Of a DNA stretch of 64,000 nt, positions 28,635-36,590 are shown in pieces. Made by a program: the position numbers and the translations under genes. Numbering within the stretch: the first letter of the stretch is position 1; every line of letters begins with the position of its first letter. The stretch is from Lacinutrix venerupis (GTDB taxonomy: Bacteria; Bacteroidota; Bacteroidia; Flavobacteriales; Flavobacteriaceae): assembly GCF_003663945.1 (NCBI RefSeq), contig NZ_RCCH01000003.1, forward strand, positions 124,001-188,000. The letters run 5' to 3'. The notes beneath the pieces are model-generated. The model worked only from the letters and a program-made list of their open reading frames with translations. It had not been told where the DNA came from and did not search any database.

Positions 28635-29261
28635 ATGCCTCTTTATAAATCCATTAGTGTAAACTCACAAACTACTGTTAAAATCTGGAAGATTGAAGAG
28701 TCTTATAATGCTTTGTTATCACCATTAAACCTAAGATCTGAAAGTTTAGAGCGTGTTTTAGGTATGAAAAGCGAATTACATCAACGCGGATTTTTAAGTG
28801 TAAGACATTTACTTAGGGAGTTTGGTTACACAGATCAAGATTTATATTATGATGCTAATGGCAAGCCGCATTTAAAAGATGGTAAACATATTTCTATAAC
28901 GCATAGTTTTACTTTTTCAGGAGTGATTATTAGTGATACTGAAGTTGGTATTGATATTGAAAAACAGCGTGAAAAAATAGGAATTATAGCTCACAAGTTT
29001 GTGGATTATGAGTTTGAGTATTTAAATAAAGACGACTTAGAATATATTAGAAAACTAACGGTTATTTGGGGAATAAAAGAATCGCTCTACAAATTATTTG
29101 CAACTCCAGGTATGTTGTTTAGAGAGCATTTTTTGGTGATTCCATTTATGTTAGAAGATTGTGAAACAGTATCTTGGATAGATTATAAAATGAGGAAATA
29201 TAAGTATAATTCATATTTTCTAGAGTTTGAAGGATTTACATGTGCTTATGTATTAGTTTAA
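28635..29261 (+). CDS. 4'-phosphopantetheinyl transferase superfamily protein
   Basis: 208 residues with the Sfp/AcpS signature split in two: 'EVGIDIEKQREKIG' carries the Mg-binding Asp and Glu, and 'WGIKESLYKLFATPG' carries the WxxKESxxK motif. 'ISITHSFTFSGVII' precedes it. It transfers phosphopantetheine from CoA to a carrier protein. The gene begins a rightward run through 33337. It lies 131 bases from the divergent ahcY. Confidence 0.88.
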   Translation: MPLYKSISVNSQTTVKIWKIEESYNALLSPLNLRSESLERVLGMKSELHQRGFLSVRHLLREFGYTDQDLYYDANGKPHLKDGKHISITHSFTFSGVIISDTEVGIDIEKQREKIGIIAHKFVDYEFEYLNKDDLEYIRKLTVIWGIKESLYKLFATPGMLFREHFLVIPFMLEDCETVSWIDYKMRKYKYNSYFLEFEGFTCAYVLV

Positions 29262-29263
29262 TT

Positions 29264-29974
29264 ATGGAATCTATTTTACATCACATAAAAGTTTCCCAAA
29301 AACAAAACCTTGCAGTTTTAATAGATCCAGATAAATTCAACTTAAATAATACATCGCAATTTATAGATAAAGTAAATAAATCTATAGCCACTCATATATT
29401 TGTTGGAGGTAGTACGGTTAAAGATTATGCAACAGAAAAATTGCTAAAAATTATAAAGCCTTTAACCACATTGCCAATTGTTTTATTTCCAGGAGACATT
29501 TTGCAGGTATCGGAAGAGGCAGATGCAATATTGTTTTTGTCTTTAGTTTCTGGTAGAAACCCAGAATACTTAATTGGTCAACAAGTAAAAGCTGTTTCAA
29601 AATTAAGAGATTCTAAATTAGAGGTGATTCCTACAGCTTATATTTTAATTGATGGAGGTAAGGAAACTTCAACTCAAAAAGTAACAAATACTAAACCATT
29701 AACTAATGTTTTAGAAATTGTAGATACTGCAAAAGCTTCGGAATTATTAGGAATGCAATTGGTTTATTTGGAAGCTGGAAGTGGAGCAAAGAAAGAAGTT
29801 TCGACTAAAATTATAGAAGCAGTAAAAAATAATATTAATATACCATTAATAGTTGGTGGAGGTATAAGAAGTAAATTAGCTATTGAGAATGCATTTAAAT
29901 CTGGAGCAAATATGGTTGTTATAGGTACAGCTTTTGAAGAGGATGAAACTTTTTTTGAAGAATTAAAAAAATAA
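29264..29974 (+). CDS. Geranylgeranylglyceryl phosphate synthase family (PcrB-like)
   Basis: 236 residues from ATG 29264; a frame start at 29240 would add eight residues overlapping the upstream gene. The TIM-barrel prenyltransferase motifs are visible: 'NLAVLIDPDKFN', 'FVGGSTVKDY', 'LFPGDILQVSEEADAILF', 'YLEAGSGAKKEVS' and 'IVGGGIRSKLAIENAFKSGANMVVIGTAF'. The family joins a polyprenyl diphosphate to glycerol-1-phosphate, the first step of archaeal ether lipids. Flavobacterial members of this group have been shown to be GGGP synthases in vitro, but their cellular product is unclear. It sits 2 bases after the phosphopantetheinyl transferase. Confidence 0.88.
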   Translation: MESILHHIKVSQKQNLAVLIDPDKFNLNNTSQFIDKVNKSIATHIFVGGSTVKDYATEKLLKIIKPLTTLPIVLFPGDILQVSEEADAILFLSLVSGRNPEYLIGQQVKAVSKLRDSKLEVIPTAYILIDGGKETSTQKVTNTKPLTNVLEIVDTAKASELLGMQLVYLEAGSGAKKEVSTKIIEAVKNNINIPLIVGGGIRSKLAIENAFKSGANMVVIGTAFEEDETFFEELKK

Positions 29975-29976
29975 TT

Positions 29977-30237
29977 ATGAATATATCAGTAGATTTAACA
30001 TTATCACCTTTACAAGATGATTATGAAAAGCATGTAATAGAATTTATAAAAGCACTCCGTGACTCAGAATTTACAGTTTTAGAAAACCCATTAAGTACTC
30101 AAATCTATGGTGATTTTGATACGCTTATGCCTTTTCTTAATCAAGAAATAAAACGATCTTTTGAGAATGTAGATATTTCAGTATTAACAATGAAAGTGGT
30201 AAAAACCGATAGGCACGATTATGAACCAGATTTTTGA
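29977..30237 (+). CDS. Thiamine-binding protein, MTH1187/YkoF-like
   Basis: 86 residues of the small ferredoxin-like fold family: 'ISVDLTLSPLQDDYEKHVIEF' at the N-terminus and 'NPLSTQIYGDFDTLMPFL' in the middle are typical. Relatives bind thiamine or hydroxymethylpyrimidine. Context supports this: it overlaps the PnuC-type transporter gene by 17 bases, and a TPP riboswitch lies 3 kb downstream. It is probably a cytoplasmic sequestering protein. Confidence 0.75.
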   Translation: MNISVDLTLSPLQDDYEKHVIEFIKALRDSEFTVLENPLSTQIYGDFDTLMPFLNQEIKRSFENVDISVLTMKVVKTDRHDYEPDF

Positions 30238-30853
30238 TTTTTTTCTTGATGCCTATAAAAATGCATCCACCTTAGATATTATTCTAGAAGCCATTGCTTT
30301 TGTTTTTGGTATTGTAAGTGTAATTTATGCTAAACGCGAAAATATACTTGTTTATCCAACAGGATTAGTAGCTACAATAATTACAGTTTATCTTTTATAT
30401 AAAGCAGAATATTTTGGAGATATGATGATGAATTTTTATTATTCTGTAATGAGTATTTACGGTTGGTGGAATTGGGCTAGAAAAAAAGAGAATGAGTACA
30501 TTGTACCAATTTCTAGAACGAATAGCCAAGAAAAAATAATTGGTATTGCTTTATTTTTTATTACCATGTATGTAACGTATTTAGTATATAATGTTTACGG
30601 TTACAAATTAGAAATCCCTAATTATATAGATATTATTACCTCGGGTATTTTCTTCACAGCAATGTGGTATATGGCGACAAAGAAAATAGAAAATTGGACC
30701 TTGTGGATTATTGGAGACCTTATTACAATACCGCTCTACGCTTATAGAGGATTAGGCATGTTGTCTTTACAATATTTAATATTTACCATTTTAGCAATAC
30801 AAGCTTATAAACAATGGAAGAAAAGTTTAAACAAAGAAGAGCAAATTGCCTAA
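30221..30853 (+). CDS. pnuC: PnuC-family vitamin transporter, probably thiamine (PnuT)
   Basis: A 210-residue inner-membrane protein with about seven hydrophobic segments. 'AKRENILVYPTGLVATIITVY' and 'MSIYGWWNWARKKEN' match the PnuC signature, including the conserved WWxW-like aromatic stretch; 'TLWIIGDLITIPLYAYRG' is near the C-terminus. PnuC carries nicotinamide riboside and PnuT carries thiamine, by facilitated diffusion. Overlap with the thiamine-binding gene and linkage to a TPP-riboswitch receptor make thiamine more likely here. Translationally coupled to both neighbours. Confidence 0.85.
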   Translation: MNQIFDFFLDAYKNASTLDIILEAIAFVFGIVSVIYAKRENILVYPTGLVATIITVYLLYKAEYFGDMMMNFYYSVMSIYGWWNWARKKENEYIVPISRTNSQEKIIGIALFFITMYVTYLVYNVYGYKLEIPNYIDIITSGIFFTAMWYMATKKIENWTLWIIGDLITIPLYAYRGLGMLSLQYLIFTILAIQAYKQWKKSLNKEEQIA

Positions 30854-31383
30854 AAGTAGTTTTATTTGGGCCAGAATCTACTGGTAAGACAACATTGTCT
30901 AAGCAATTAGCTAAACACTATAATACGGTTTGGGTTCGCGAATATGCTCGCGAATACCTTCAACGTAAATGGGATGAGGAACAAAAAATTTGTGAACCAA
31001 AAGATTTATTGCCAATTGCTGAAGGACAAATGGCATTAGAAAATGAATTAGCTAAATTAACAGATTCTGTACTTATTTGTGATACAGATTTACTCGAAAC
31101 CAAAGTATATTCCGAAGCATATTATTCTGGAACTTGTGATCCAATATTAGAAAAATATGCATTACAAAACACTTACAATTTATACTTTTTAACGTATATT
31201 GATACGCCTTGGGAGGCCGACGATTTAAGAGATAAGCCAGAAGAAAGACAGGCAATGTTTAACTTTTTTGAGAAAGCTTTAAAAAAATATAATAGACCAT
31301 ATGTTTTGTTAAAAGGAGACAAAAAAGAACGTCTTGAAATTGCAATAAAACATATAGATAATTTGATTAAAAACAGAAAATGA
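30814..31383 (+). CDS. NadR-like AAA-type kinase
   Basis: 189 residues. The P-loop is 'VVLFGPESTGKTTLSKQLA', with 'WVREYAREYLQRKW' and 'LICDTDLLETKVYSE', as in the ribosylnicotinamide-kinase domain of NadR (AAA_28). The nucleotidyltransferase domain of full NadR is missing. In PnuC-type systems such kinases trap the imported vitamin by phosphorylation. Given the thiamine context, it may be a thiamine or thiamine-phosphate kinase, but NR kinase remains possible. The start overlaps pnuC by 40 bases. Confidence 0.82.
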   Translation: MEEKFKQRRANCLKVVLFGPESTGKTTLSKQLAKHYNTVWVREYAREYLQRKWDEEQKICEPKDLLPIAEGQMALENELAKLTDSVLICDTDLLETKVYSEAYYSGTCDPILEKYALQNTYNLYFLTYIDTPWEADDLRDKPEERQAMFNFFEKALKKYNRPYVLLKGDKKERLEIAIKHIDNLIKNRK

Positions 31384-32930
31384 ATTTTACCTCAAAACAA
31401 ATAAAACAAATTGAAGATAAAGGTTTAACTGTTGATAAAGTTCTACAACAAATTGAAGTTTTTAAAACAGGATTACCTAATATTAATTTAGAATCTGCAG
31501 CTATAGTAGGTGATGGTATTTTTCGTTTTTCAGAAGAAGAAAAAAATGAATATGCTGCATATTACGATAAGCAGAAAGAAGATTTAAATATTGTAAAATT
31601 CGTGCCAGCTTCTGGTGCAGCAACAAGAATGTTTAAATTTTTATTTGAATTTCTCGACAATTTCAATCCTAAAAAAGAAACTATAAACGGTTATATTAAC
31701 AAACATAAAGCAAATGAATTATTTGCTTTTGGAGTAGGCTTAGAAAAATTACCTTTTTACGAAGTAGTTATTACAGAAACTAAAAAATTTGTTCCCAATT
31801 TTGATACACTTTCGTCAGATTTAAAAGCTGTTGAGTTTATAAAAACAATGTTAAATGAAGACCGTTTAAATTATAGCTTTTCACCAAAAGGACTATTGCC
31901 TTTTCATAAATACAAAGATCATATTGCAACTGCTTTTGAAGAGCATTTATTTGAGGCAGCAATATATGTGTGTACACAAAATAAAACTAGTATTCACTTT
32001 ACCATTTCAGAAATTTATAAGGATGTATTTAAAAATGAATTTAAGCGTATACAAGCTATCGTAGAGAAAAAAACCAAAACAACATTTAATATAACATATT
32101 CTTATCAAAAGGAAGAAACAGATACCATTGCTGTGTCAACTAAAAATGAACCAATAGTAAACACAGATGGAACACTGCATTTTAGACCATCTGGTCATGG
32201 CGCATTATTATCTAATTTAAATGATTTTGAAGGAGATATTCTTTTTATAAAAAATATAGATAATGTGGTGGTTTATAAATATGAGGCTGAAGTTGCATAC
32301 TATAAAAAAGTGTTAGCTGGTATTTTGTTAAAAGAACAAAAACAAGCATTTAATTTTTTAAAACAATTAGAAAATGATGAAATCTCAGAAAGTAAACTAT
32401 TAGAAATAGCACGTTTTTTAAGAAAGAACTTAAATGTTATTATCTCTTTAGAATTCGAAAAATTTTCAACTAAATATCAAATAGAATACTTAAAAAATAA
32501 GCTTAATAGACCTTTTCGTGTTTGCGGAATGGTTAAAAACGAAGGCGAACCAGGTGGAGGACCATTTTGGGTTAAAAGCGAAAGTGGCACTGTTTCATTA
32601 CAAATTGTAGAATCTGCTCAAGTAGATAAAAAAAATAAGCAGCAAAAAAATATTTTAAAAAATGCAACACATTTTAATCCTGTAGATTTAGTGTGTGGTA
32701 TAAAAGACTATAAAGGAAAAACTTTTGATCTCTCTAAATTTGTAGACCCAAAAACAGCATTTGTTACAATGAAAACTAAAACAGGAAAAAACATTAAAGC
32801 ACTCGAGTCTCCTGGACTTTGGAACGGTAGTATGGCAAATTGGAATACAATTTTTGTAGAAGTCCCTTTGGTCACTTTTAATCCGGTAAAAACAGTAACA
32901 GATTTATTAAAACCTAGACACCAAGTATAA
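31380..32930 (+). CDS. DUF4301 family protein
   Basis: 516 residues, cytoplasmic by composition. 'FVPASGAATRMFKFLFEFL' near residue 80 and 'FRPSGHGALLSNLNDFEGDILF' near 260 give the protein a look of a nucleotidyltransferase or sugar-nucleotide fold; 'CGMVKNEGEPGGGPFWVKSESG' is the most conserved-looking stretch. DUF4301 is a Bacteroidota family of unknown role. It overlaps the kinase stop by 4 bases (ATGA) and meets arfB in a TAATG overlap, so it belongs to the same transcript. Confidence 0.75.
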   Translation: MNFTSKQIKQIEDKGLTVDKVLQQIEVFKTGLPNINLESAAIVGDGIFRFSEEEKNEYAAYYDKQKEDLNIVKFVPASGAATRMFKFLFEFLDNFNPKKETINGYINKHKANELFAFGVGLEKLPFYEVVITETKKFVPNFDTLSSDLKAVEFIKTMLNEDRLNYSFSPKGLLPFHKYKDHIATAFEEHLFEAAIYVCTQNKTSIHFTISEIYKDVFKNEFKRIQAIVEKKTKTTFNITYSYQKEETDTIAVSTKNEPIVNTDGTLHFRPSGHGALLSNLNDFEGDILFIKNIDNVVVYKYEAEVAYYKKVLAGILLKEQKQAFNFLKQLENDEISESKLLEIARFLRKNLNVIISLEFEKFSTKYQIEYLKNKLNRPFRVCGMVKNEGEPGGGPFWVKSESGTVSLQIVESAQVDKKNKQQKNILKNATHFNPVDLVCGIKDYKGKTFDLSKFVDPKTAFVTMKTKTGKNIKALESPGLWNGSMANWNTIFVEVPLVTFNPVKTVTDLLKPRHQV

Positions 32931-33337
32931 TGTTTAATGAAGAGGCAATAATTAAAGAATTTAATTTTAAAGGTGTTAGAAGTTCTGGAGCTGGAGGACA
33001 GCATGTAAATAAAGTATCCTCTAAAATAGAGCTGTCTTTTAATATTAAAGACTCTTTAGTATTAACCAACATACAAAAGCAGAGTATTCAATATAAATTA
33101 TCAAACCGAATAACAAAAGAAGGCCTCTTAATATTACAATGTGGCGAAAGCCGTAGTCAACATAGAAATAAAAACATTGCTACAATAAGAGCTATAGAAC
33201 TACTTAAATTAGCTCTGTGTAAAGAAAAAAAACGTATTCCAACAAAAATTCCTAAAGCCGTAATTATTAAAAGGTTAAAAAATAAACGTGCTAATAAAGA
33301 GCGTAAAGCAAATAGGCAGAAACCTAACTTAGATTAA
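32930..33337 (+). CDS. arfB: Peptidyl-tRNA hydrolase ArfB (ribosome rescue)
   Basis: 135 residues. 'RSSGAGGQHVNKVSSKIEL' contains the GGQ catalytic motif of class I release-factor-like proteins, and 'QCGESRSQHRNKNIA' follows. The C-terminal tail is very basic ('KRLKNKRANKERKANRQK'), as ArfB needs to enter the mRNA channel of a stalled ribosome. It releases nascent chains on non-stop ribosomes. It is last in the run from 28635; the TPP riboswitch promoter begins 40 bases further on. Confidence 0.92.
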   Translation: MFNEEAIIKEFNFKGVRSSGAGGQHVNKVSSKIELSFNIKDSLVLTNIQKQSIQYKLSNRITKEGLLILQCGESRSQHRNKNIATIRAIELLKLALCKEKKRIPTKIPKAVIIKRLKNKRANKERKANRQKPNLD

Positions 33338-33378
33338 AAAATTAGTAATTATATTTTAGGAAATTAAAAAAAGAGACC

Positions 33379-33386
33379 TACCTTTG
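33379..33386 (+). promoter_or_regulatory. -7 element of the riboswitch transcript
   Basis: TACCTTTG matches TAnnTTTG. It would start the RNA near 33393, just ahead of the TPP aptamer. The -33 region is only TTTAGG. Confidence 0.5.
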
Positions 33387-33392
33387 CAGCGT

Positions 33393-33475
33393 TCTCAAAA
33401 AAGGGGTGCCTAAATATCGGCTGAGATCATACCCATTGAACCTAGAACAGGTAATGCTGTTTAGGAATTTGAAGA
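33393..33475 (+). promoter_or_regulatory. TPP (THI-box) riboswitch
   Basis: The conserved aptamer blocks are in order: GGGGTGCC (33403-33410), GGCTGAGATCATACCC (33419-33434), GAACCTAGAACAGGTAATGC (33438-33457) and TTTAGGAA (33460-33467). Spacing and the TGAGA and TACCC sensor cores fit the TPP fold. The aptamer is followed by about 140 nt of leader before the receptor ATG at 33612. That leader shows no obvious U-tract terminator, so control may act on translation or by a non-canonical stop. Confidence 0.93.
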
Positions 33476-33611
33476 AATATTTTAATTATTGTGTGTTTAC
33501 TTATCTGCAGGTGAGTAGGTTTGCAAAATGATAATTAATGTATTTCAAAAAAAACTAATTATTATAATAGAATAATTACCTCTTTTTATTCGTGATTTAA
33601 ATGTATTTCGA

Positions 33612-35831
33612 ATGAAATCAATTGTAAAAAACACAACTTTATTTTTAGCCTTTGCAGGACTAACTTTTAATGCTTTTGCTCAAGAAATTAAGCAAGACTC
33701 TACAAAAATTGAAACTTTAGATGAAGTTTTAATTAAATCTCTTAGAGTTGATGCAAACTCACCAATTACACATTCTAACGTTACAAAAGAAGAATTAGAA
33801 AAACGAAACCTAGGTCAAGATATTCCAATTCTACTTAATTATTTACCATCTGTAGTAACCACTAGTGATGCTGGTGCAGGAGTTGGTTATACTGGAATTA
33901 GAGTGCGTGGTGTAAGTGCACAATCTACAAATATTACTATTAATGGAATACCATATAACGATTCTGAAAGTTTAGGAACCTTTTGGGTAAATTTAGGAGA
34001 TTTTTCTTCTTCTGTAGAAAGCTTACAGTTACAACGTGGTGTCGGTACATCTACAAACGGTTCTGGTGCTTTTGGTGCAAGTATTAATGTATTAACAGAT
34101 GCAGCTTCAAAAGAAGCTAATGGTGAAATAGCTAACAGTTTTGGTAGCTACAATACAAGAAAACATACCGTAAAATACAGTACAGGATTAATAGATAACC
34201 ATATTGAAATTTCAGGACGTTTATCTCAAATAAATTCCGATGGTTATATTGATAGAGCAGAATCCGATTTAAAATCTTATTATTTACAAGGATCTTATAT
34301 AAATGATAATACACTTATTAAAGCCATTACTTTTGGTGGGCACGAAGTAACATACCAAGCTTGGAATGGTTTTGATCCAGATCAAATAGAATCTCTTGGA
34401 GAAAATCCAAATATTGATGAGAATAGAACTTTTAATGTATCTGGTGCTTATTTTAATGAAAATGGAGAACTTCAATTTTACGATAATGAAGTTGATAATT
34501 ACAAACAAGACCATTACCAATTACATTGGAACCAAAAATTTAACAATAATTGGTCTACAAATTTAGGTTTAAACTACACTTATGGACGCGGTTATTTTGA
34601 GCAATATAAAGAAGATGAAGATTTTGAAACTTATGGTTTTGATGAAATAACTATTGGAGGAGAAACAATAAACGAAACCGATGTTATTAGAAGACGCTGG
34701 TTAGATAACGATTTTTATGCACTAAATGCTAGTGTAAATTATAAGGATGAAAAATTAAATATGAATACAGGTGTATTTTATAGCTCTTACCATGGTGAGC
34801 ATTTTGGAGAGGTAATATGGTCTCAATTTGCTAGTAATAGCGAAATTAGAGATCGTTATTACGATGGTAATGGCGATAAGTATGATTTTAATGTATTTGC
34901 AAAAGCAACATACCAATTAAACAATAAATTAAGTCTTTTTGGAGATTTACAATATAGAAGAGTAAACTACGATACTAGTGGTATAAATTCAGATTTAGAG
35001 CTTTTTGAAATTGATAAAAGTTTTAGTTTCTTTAATCCAAAAGCAGGATTATCTTACAACTTAAACAACAAAAATAATTTTTATTTCTCTTATGCTAGAG
35101 CAAATAGAGAACCAAATAGAGATGATTTTAAAAATAATGAAGACGTTAAACCAGAACAGTTAAATGATTTTGAATTGGGATGGAGATTTAAAAATTCAAA
35201 CTTAATTTTTAATGCAAATGTTTATTATATGTTATATAACGAGCAATTAGTATTAACTGGTGAATTAGACGATGTAGCTTCACCACTAAGAGATAACTCT
35301 GGTAAAAGTTCTCGCTTAGGTTTAGAATTAGAAGCTGTTGTTAAAATTACAGATCAATTTTCTATACAACCTAATGTAACTTTAAGCTCTAATAAAAATG
35401 ATGAAACTATTGCTTCTATAGACGGTGCTTTAGTAAATTTAGGTAAAACAGATATTTCTTTTTCTCCAGATGTTGTGGCTTCTAACGCTTTAGTATTTAA
35501 ACCAATGGAAAATTTACAATTATCGTTTTTAAGTAAATATGTTGGAGAGCAGTTTATGAGTAATACTGAAGCCGAATTATCTAAATTAGAAAGCTACTTT
35601 GTAAATGACTTTAATGTAACTTACGAGATTAAAACCAATAAAACATTCAAGTCTATCCTTTTATCTGGTTTAGTTAATAATATTTTTGGTGAAGAATATA
35701 TTTCTAACGGTTTTTATTACACTTATGATGATACATGGTCTGTTGCTGGAGAGACAACAACTATTGAAGGTGTAGGTTATTACCCGCAAGCAACTACAAA
35801 CTTTCTTGTTGGTGCAACTTTAAAATTCTAA
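33612..35831 (+). CDS. TonB-dependent receptor under TPP riboswitch control (putative thiamine receptor)
   Basis: 739 residues. The signal peptide ends at 'LTFNAFAQ'. A plug domain follows with 'TGIRVRGVSAQSTNITINGI' and 'NGSGAFGASINVLTDAAS', then a 22-strand type barrel ending in an aromatic residue ('FLVGATLKF'). There is no CarboxypepD_reg-like N-terminal domain. The TPP riboswitch immediately upstream makes thiamine or a thiamine phosphate the likely ligand, transported across the outer membrane with TonB-ExbBD energy. The inner-membrane step is probably the PnuC-type gene at 30221. Monocistronic with a strong terminator. Confidence 0.9.
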   Translation: MKSIVKNTTLFLAFAGLTFNAFAQEIKQDSTKIETLDEVLIKSLRVDANSPITHSNVTKEELEKRNLGQDIPILLNYLPSVVTTSDAGAGVGYTGIRVRGVSAQSTNITINGIPYNDSESLGTFWVNLGDFSSSVESLQLQRGVGTSTNGSGAFGASINVLTDAASKEANGEIANSFGSYNTRKHTVKYSTGLIDNHIEISGRLSQINSDGYIDRAESDLKSYYLQGSYINDNTLIKAITFGGHEVTYQAWNGFDPDQIESLGENPNIDENRTFNVSGAYFNENGELQFYDNEVDNYKQDHYQLHWNQKFNNNWSTNLGLNYTYGRGYFEQYKEDEDFETYGFDEITIGGETINETDVIRRRWLDNDFYALNASVNYKDEKLNMNTGVFYSSYHGEHFGEVIWSQFASNSEIRDRYYDGNGDKYDFNVFAKATYQLNNKLSLFGDLQYRRVNYDTSGINSDLELFEIDKSFSFFNPKAGLSYNLNNKNNFYFSYARANREPNRDDFKNNEDVKPEQLNDFELGWRFKNSNLIFNANVYYMLYNEQLVLTGELDDVASPLRDNSGKSSRLGLELEAVVKITDQFSIQPNVTLSSNKNDETIASIDGALVNLGKTDISFSPDVVASNALVFKPMENLQLSFLSKYVGEQFMSNTEAELSKLESYFVNDFNVTYEIKTNKTFKSILLSGLVNNIFGEEYISNGFYYTYDDTWSVAGETTTIEGVGYYPQATTNFLVGATLKF

Positions 35832-35850
35832 ACAGGAAAATACTTATATA

Positions 35851-35880
35851 AAAAAAAGCGGCTCGATGCCGCTTTTTTTT
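35851..35880 (+). terminator. Intrinsic terminator after the receptor
   Basis: AAAAAAAGCGGC and GCCGCTTTTTTT pair around TCGAT, 20 bases past the stop codon, ending in a long U-tract. Confidence 0.9.
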
Positions 35881-35885
35881 ATTGC

Positions 35886-35961
35886 AAAAAGGATGGAACG
35901 GTATGTTTGAGCTCCTCAAAGAGAGCGAGTAGTGAGAGCCTGGTCTCGATTATTATCGAGA
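35886..35961. repeat. Candidate intergenic REP-like element
   Basis: This stretch is visibly richer in G+C than its surroundings and packed with small inverted repeats: GCTC-C-TC with GA-GAGC around AAA (near 35911-35927), and TCTCGAT-TATT-ATCGAGA (35944-35961). Its 'GGATGGAACGG...GAGCGAGTAGTGAGAGCC' layout resembles, from memory, intergenic repeat families of flavobacteria. Only this copy is in the window, so repeat status is an inference. Confidence 0.35.
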
Positions 35962-35967
35962 TTTGCC

Positions 35968-36414
35968 CTAATTGTTATACACCCGGATAACGTCTCCAAT
36001 AACTTCTACTTGATAGCGAACCATTGCATATTGTCCTCCATCTTGTTTTGTACCATTTAAAATTTCGTAAGCATTTTCATCTTCACAACCACAAGTAGCA
36101 ATAATGCCATCGACAGTTAAATTTGAACAAGAACTTATTGCATGATTAGGATCGCTTAGTTCGAAAGCGCTATAAGCACTACCAGAGAAGTAAACCACCA
36201 CACCTTTAATACCATAATTACTGTTTAAAACAATATGGTTTCCTGGAAACTGCATTTGGTTATATTGTGGTAAACTAGTATTTATTAGGTTTCCAGTGTC
36301 AAACACTGCATTTGGAATATATGGATTTGTATTTTGGTTATTATCATCATCTTTATTACAAGAGTTAAGTAAAACACCAAATACGAGTAATAATGCTAAG
36401 GATTTTAATTTCAT
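35968..36414 (-). CDS. Lipoprotein with Rieske-like fold but altered ligands
   Basis: 148 residues with a lipobox at 'VLLNSC' followed by an acidic 'NKDDDNNQN' spacer. The C-terminal half ('SAFELSDPNHAISSC' then 'GIIATCGCEDENAYEI' and 'GGQYAMVRYQVEVIGDVIRVY') follows a Rieske-like order. However, the two CxH and CxxH ligand pairs are not intact: the first pair reads D-P-N-H and the second C-G-C. Cluster binding is therefore doubtful. It is flanked by a candidate repeat and by the greA leader hairpins. Function is unknown. Confidence 0.6.
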   Translation of the reverse strand: MKLKSLALLLVFGVLLNSCNKDDDNNQNTNPYIPNAVFDTGNLINTSLPQYNQMQFPGNHIVLNSNYGIKGVVVYFSGSAYSAFELSDPNHAISSCSNLTVDGIIATCGCEDENAYEILNGTKQDGGQYAMVRYQVEVIGDVIRVYNN

Positions 36415-36459
36415 TTTTTAATTTTTTTTTAAGGCTTTGCAATTTACAACAAAAGTAAT

Positions 36460-36486
36460 TTGCGAATTAAATATTTTGTATATTTG
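36460..36486 (+). promoter_or_regulatory. Promoter of greA
   Basis: TTG at 36460-36462 (within TTTG), a 16-base spacer and TATATTTG at 36479-36486. The predicted start near 36493 coincides with the first leader hairpin. Confidence 0.5.
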
Positions 36487-36492
36487 TAATGT

Positions 36493-36543
36493 AATCTCGT
36501 GTAAGCGAGATTTTTTCGTTAAATCCCGAAATTGTTTCGGGAT
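36493..36543 (+). promoter_or_regulatory. greA leader: terminator-like hairpin plus second stem-loop
   Basis: Hairpin 1: AATCTCG and CGAGATT (36493-36512) around TGTAAG, followed by a run of six U. Hairpin 2: ATCCCGAAA and TTTCGGGAT (36523-36543) around TTG, a 9-bp perfect stem. Both lie between the predicted start site and the greA ATG at 36591. Hairpin 1 has terminator form, suggesting attenuation or release of a short leader RNA. Confidence 0.45.
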
Positions 36544-36590
36544 ATTTTGAGTTTAGTAATTAACGAATGTATGTTTTAAACGAAAAAGTT

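Noticed and set aside
33468-33611. Rho-independent terminator as expression platform of the TPP riboswitch
   Set aside because: No stem followed by a clear U-run was found; the mode of control is left open.
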